Source: Acidilobaceae archaeon (GTDB lineage: Archaea; Thermoproteota; Thermoprotei_A; Sulfolobales; Acidilobaceae). Taken from it: 5,445 nucleotides of DNA. The position numbers and the translations under genes were made by a program. Below are positions 5,444-5,445 of the stretch, piece by piece. Within the stretch, counting starts at the first letter, position 1. The number at the start of each line of letters is the position of its first letter. The stretch spans positions 1 to 5,445 of the forward strand of contig JALWGG010000035.1 in NCBI GenBank assembly GCA_027013765.1. The letters run 5' to 3'. The notes under the pieces were generated by a model. That model was not told where the DNA came from. It did no database searches and was given only the letters and a program-made list of their open reading frames with translations.

Positions 5444-5445
5444 GC
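5440..5445 (+). CDS. Possible start of the next gene (ATGA overlap), cut by window edge
   Basis: The stop TGA of the preceding gene (5441-5443) overlaps an ATG at 5440-5442, giving the ATGA arrangement typical of translationally coupled genes in compact archaeal operons. Only two codons are visible, so the product is unknown and the call rests on the junction alone. Confidence 0.25.

Overview
The window is almost entirely a histidine biosynthesis operon on the minus strand, read from right to left. It very probably comes from a hyperthermophilic or thermophilic archaeon of the Thermoproteota (Crenarchaeota). The reasons are a GC-rich sequence with heavy use of AGG and ATA codons, frequent GTG and TTG starts, short genes that abut or overlap by a few bases, GGAGGTG/GGGGTG ribosome-binding sites, a TATA-type promoter, and a gene order close to that known from the Sulfolobus his operon. 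The sequence alone does not fix genus or order.

Layout in transcription order: a TATA-like element near 5043-5051, then hisG (long form), hisA, hisB, hisF, hisE, hisH, a hisI-phosphoribosyltransferase fusion, and the start of hisC, which runs off the left edge. Together these cover ATP plus PRPP to PR-ATP (HisG), pyrophosphate removal (HisE), ring opening (HisI), isomerisation (HisA), imidazole ring formation with glutamine-derived ammonia (HisH/HisF, releasing AICAR), dehydration (HisB) and transamination (HisC). Histidinol dehydrogenase (hisD) and a histidinol-phosphate phosphatase are not in the window. In Sulfolobus hisD lies between hisF and hisE; here those two genes overlap directly.

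The right end holds a short divergent intergenic region with AT-rich promoter-like sequence and a 7-4-7 inverted repeat. It is followed by a plus-strand gene for a small, cysteine-free thioredoxin-fold-like protein, whose stop overlaps a possible next start codon at the edge.

The most notable points are: (1) a HisI domain fused to an archaeal purine-type phosphoribosyltransferase, with an internal ATG and ribosome-binding-like sequence at the domain junction; (2) hisG has no ATG, GTG or TTG in frame before its conserved N-terminal motif; (3) HisA appears to have Glu where the second catalytic Asp normally sits; and (4) the dyad in the divergent promoter region. No RNA genes, mobile elements, CRISPR arrays or gene-free stretches over 300 bases were seen.
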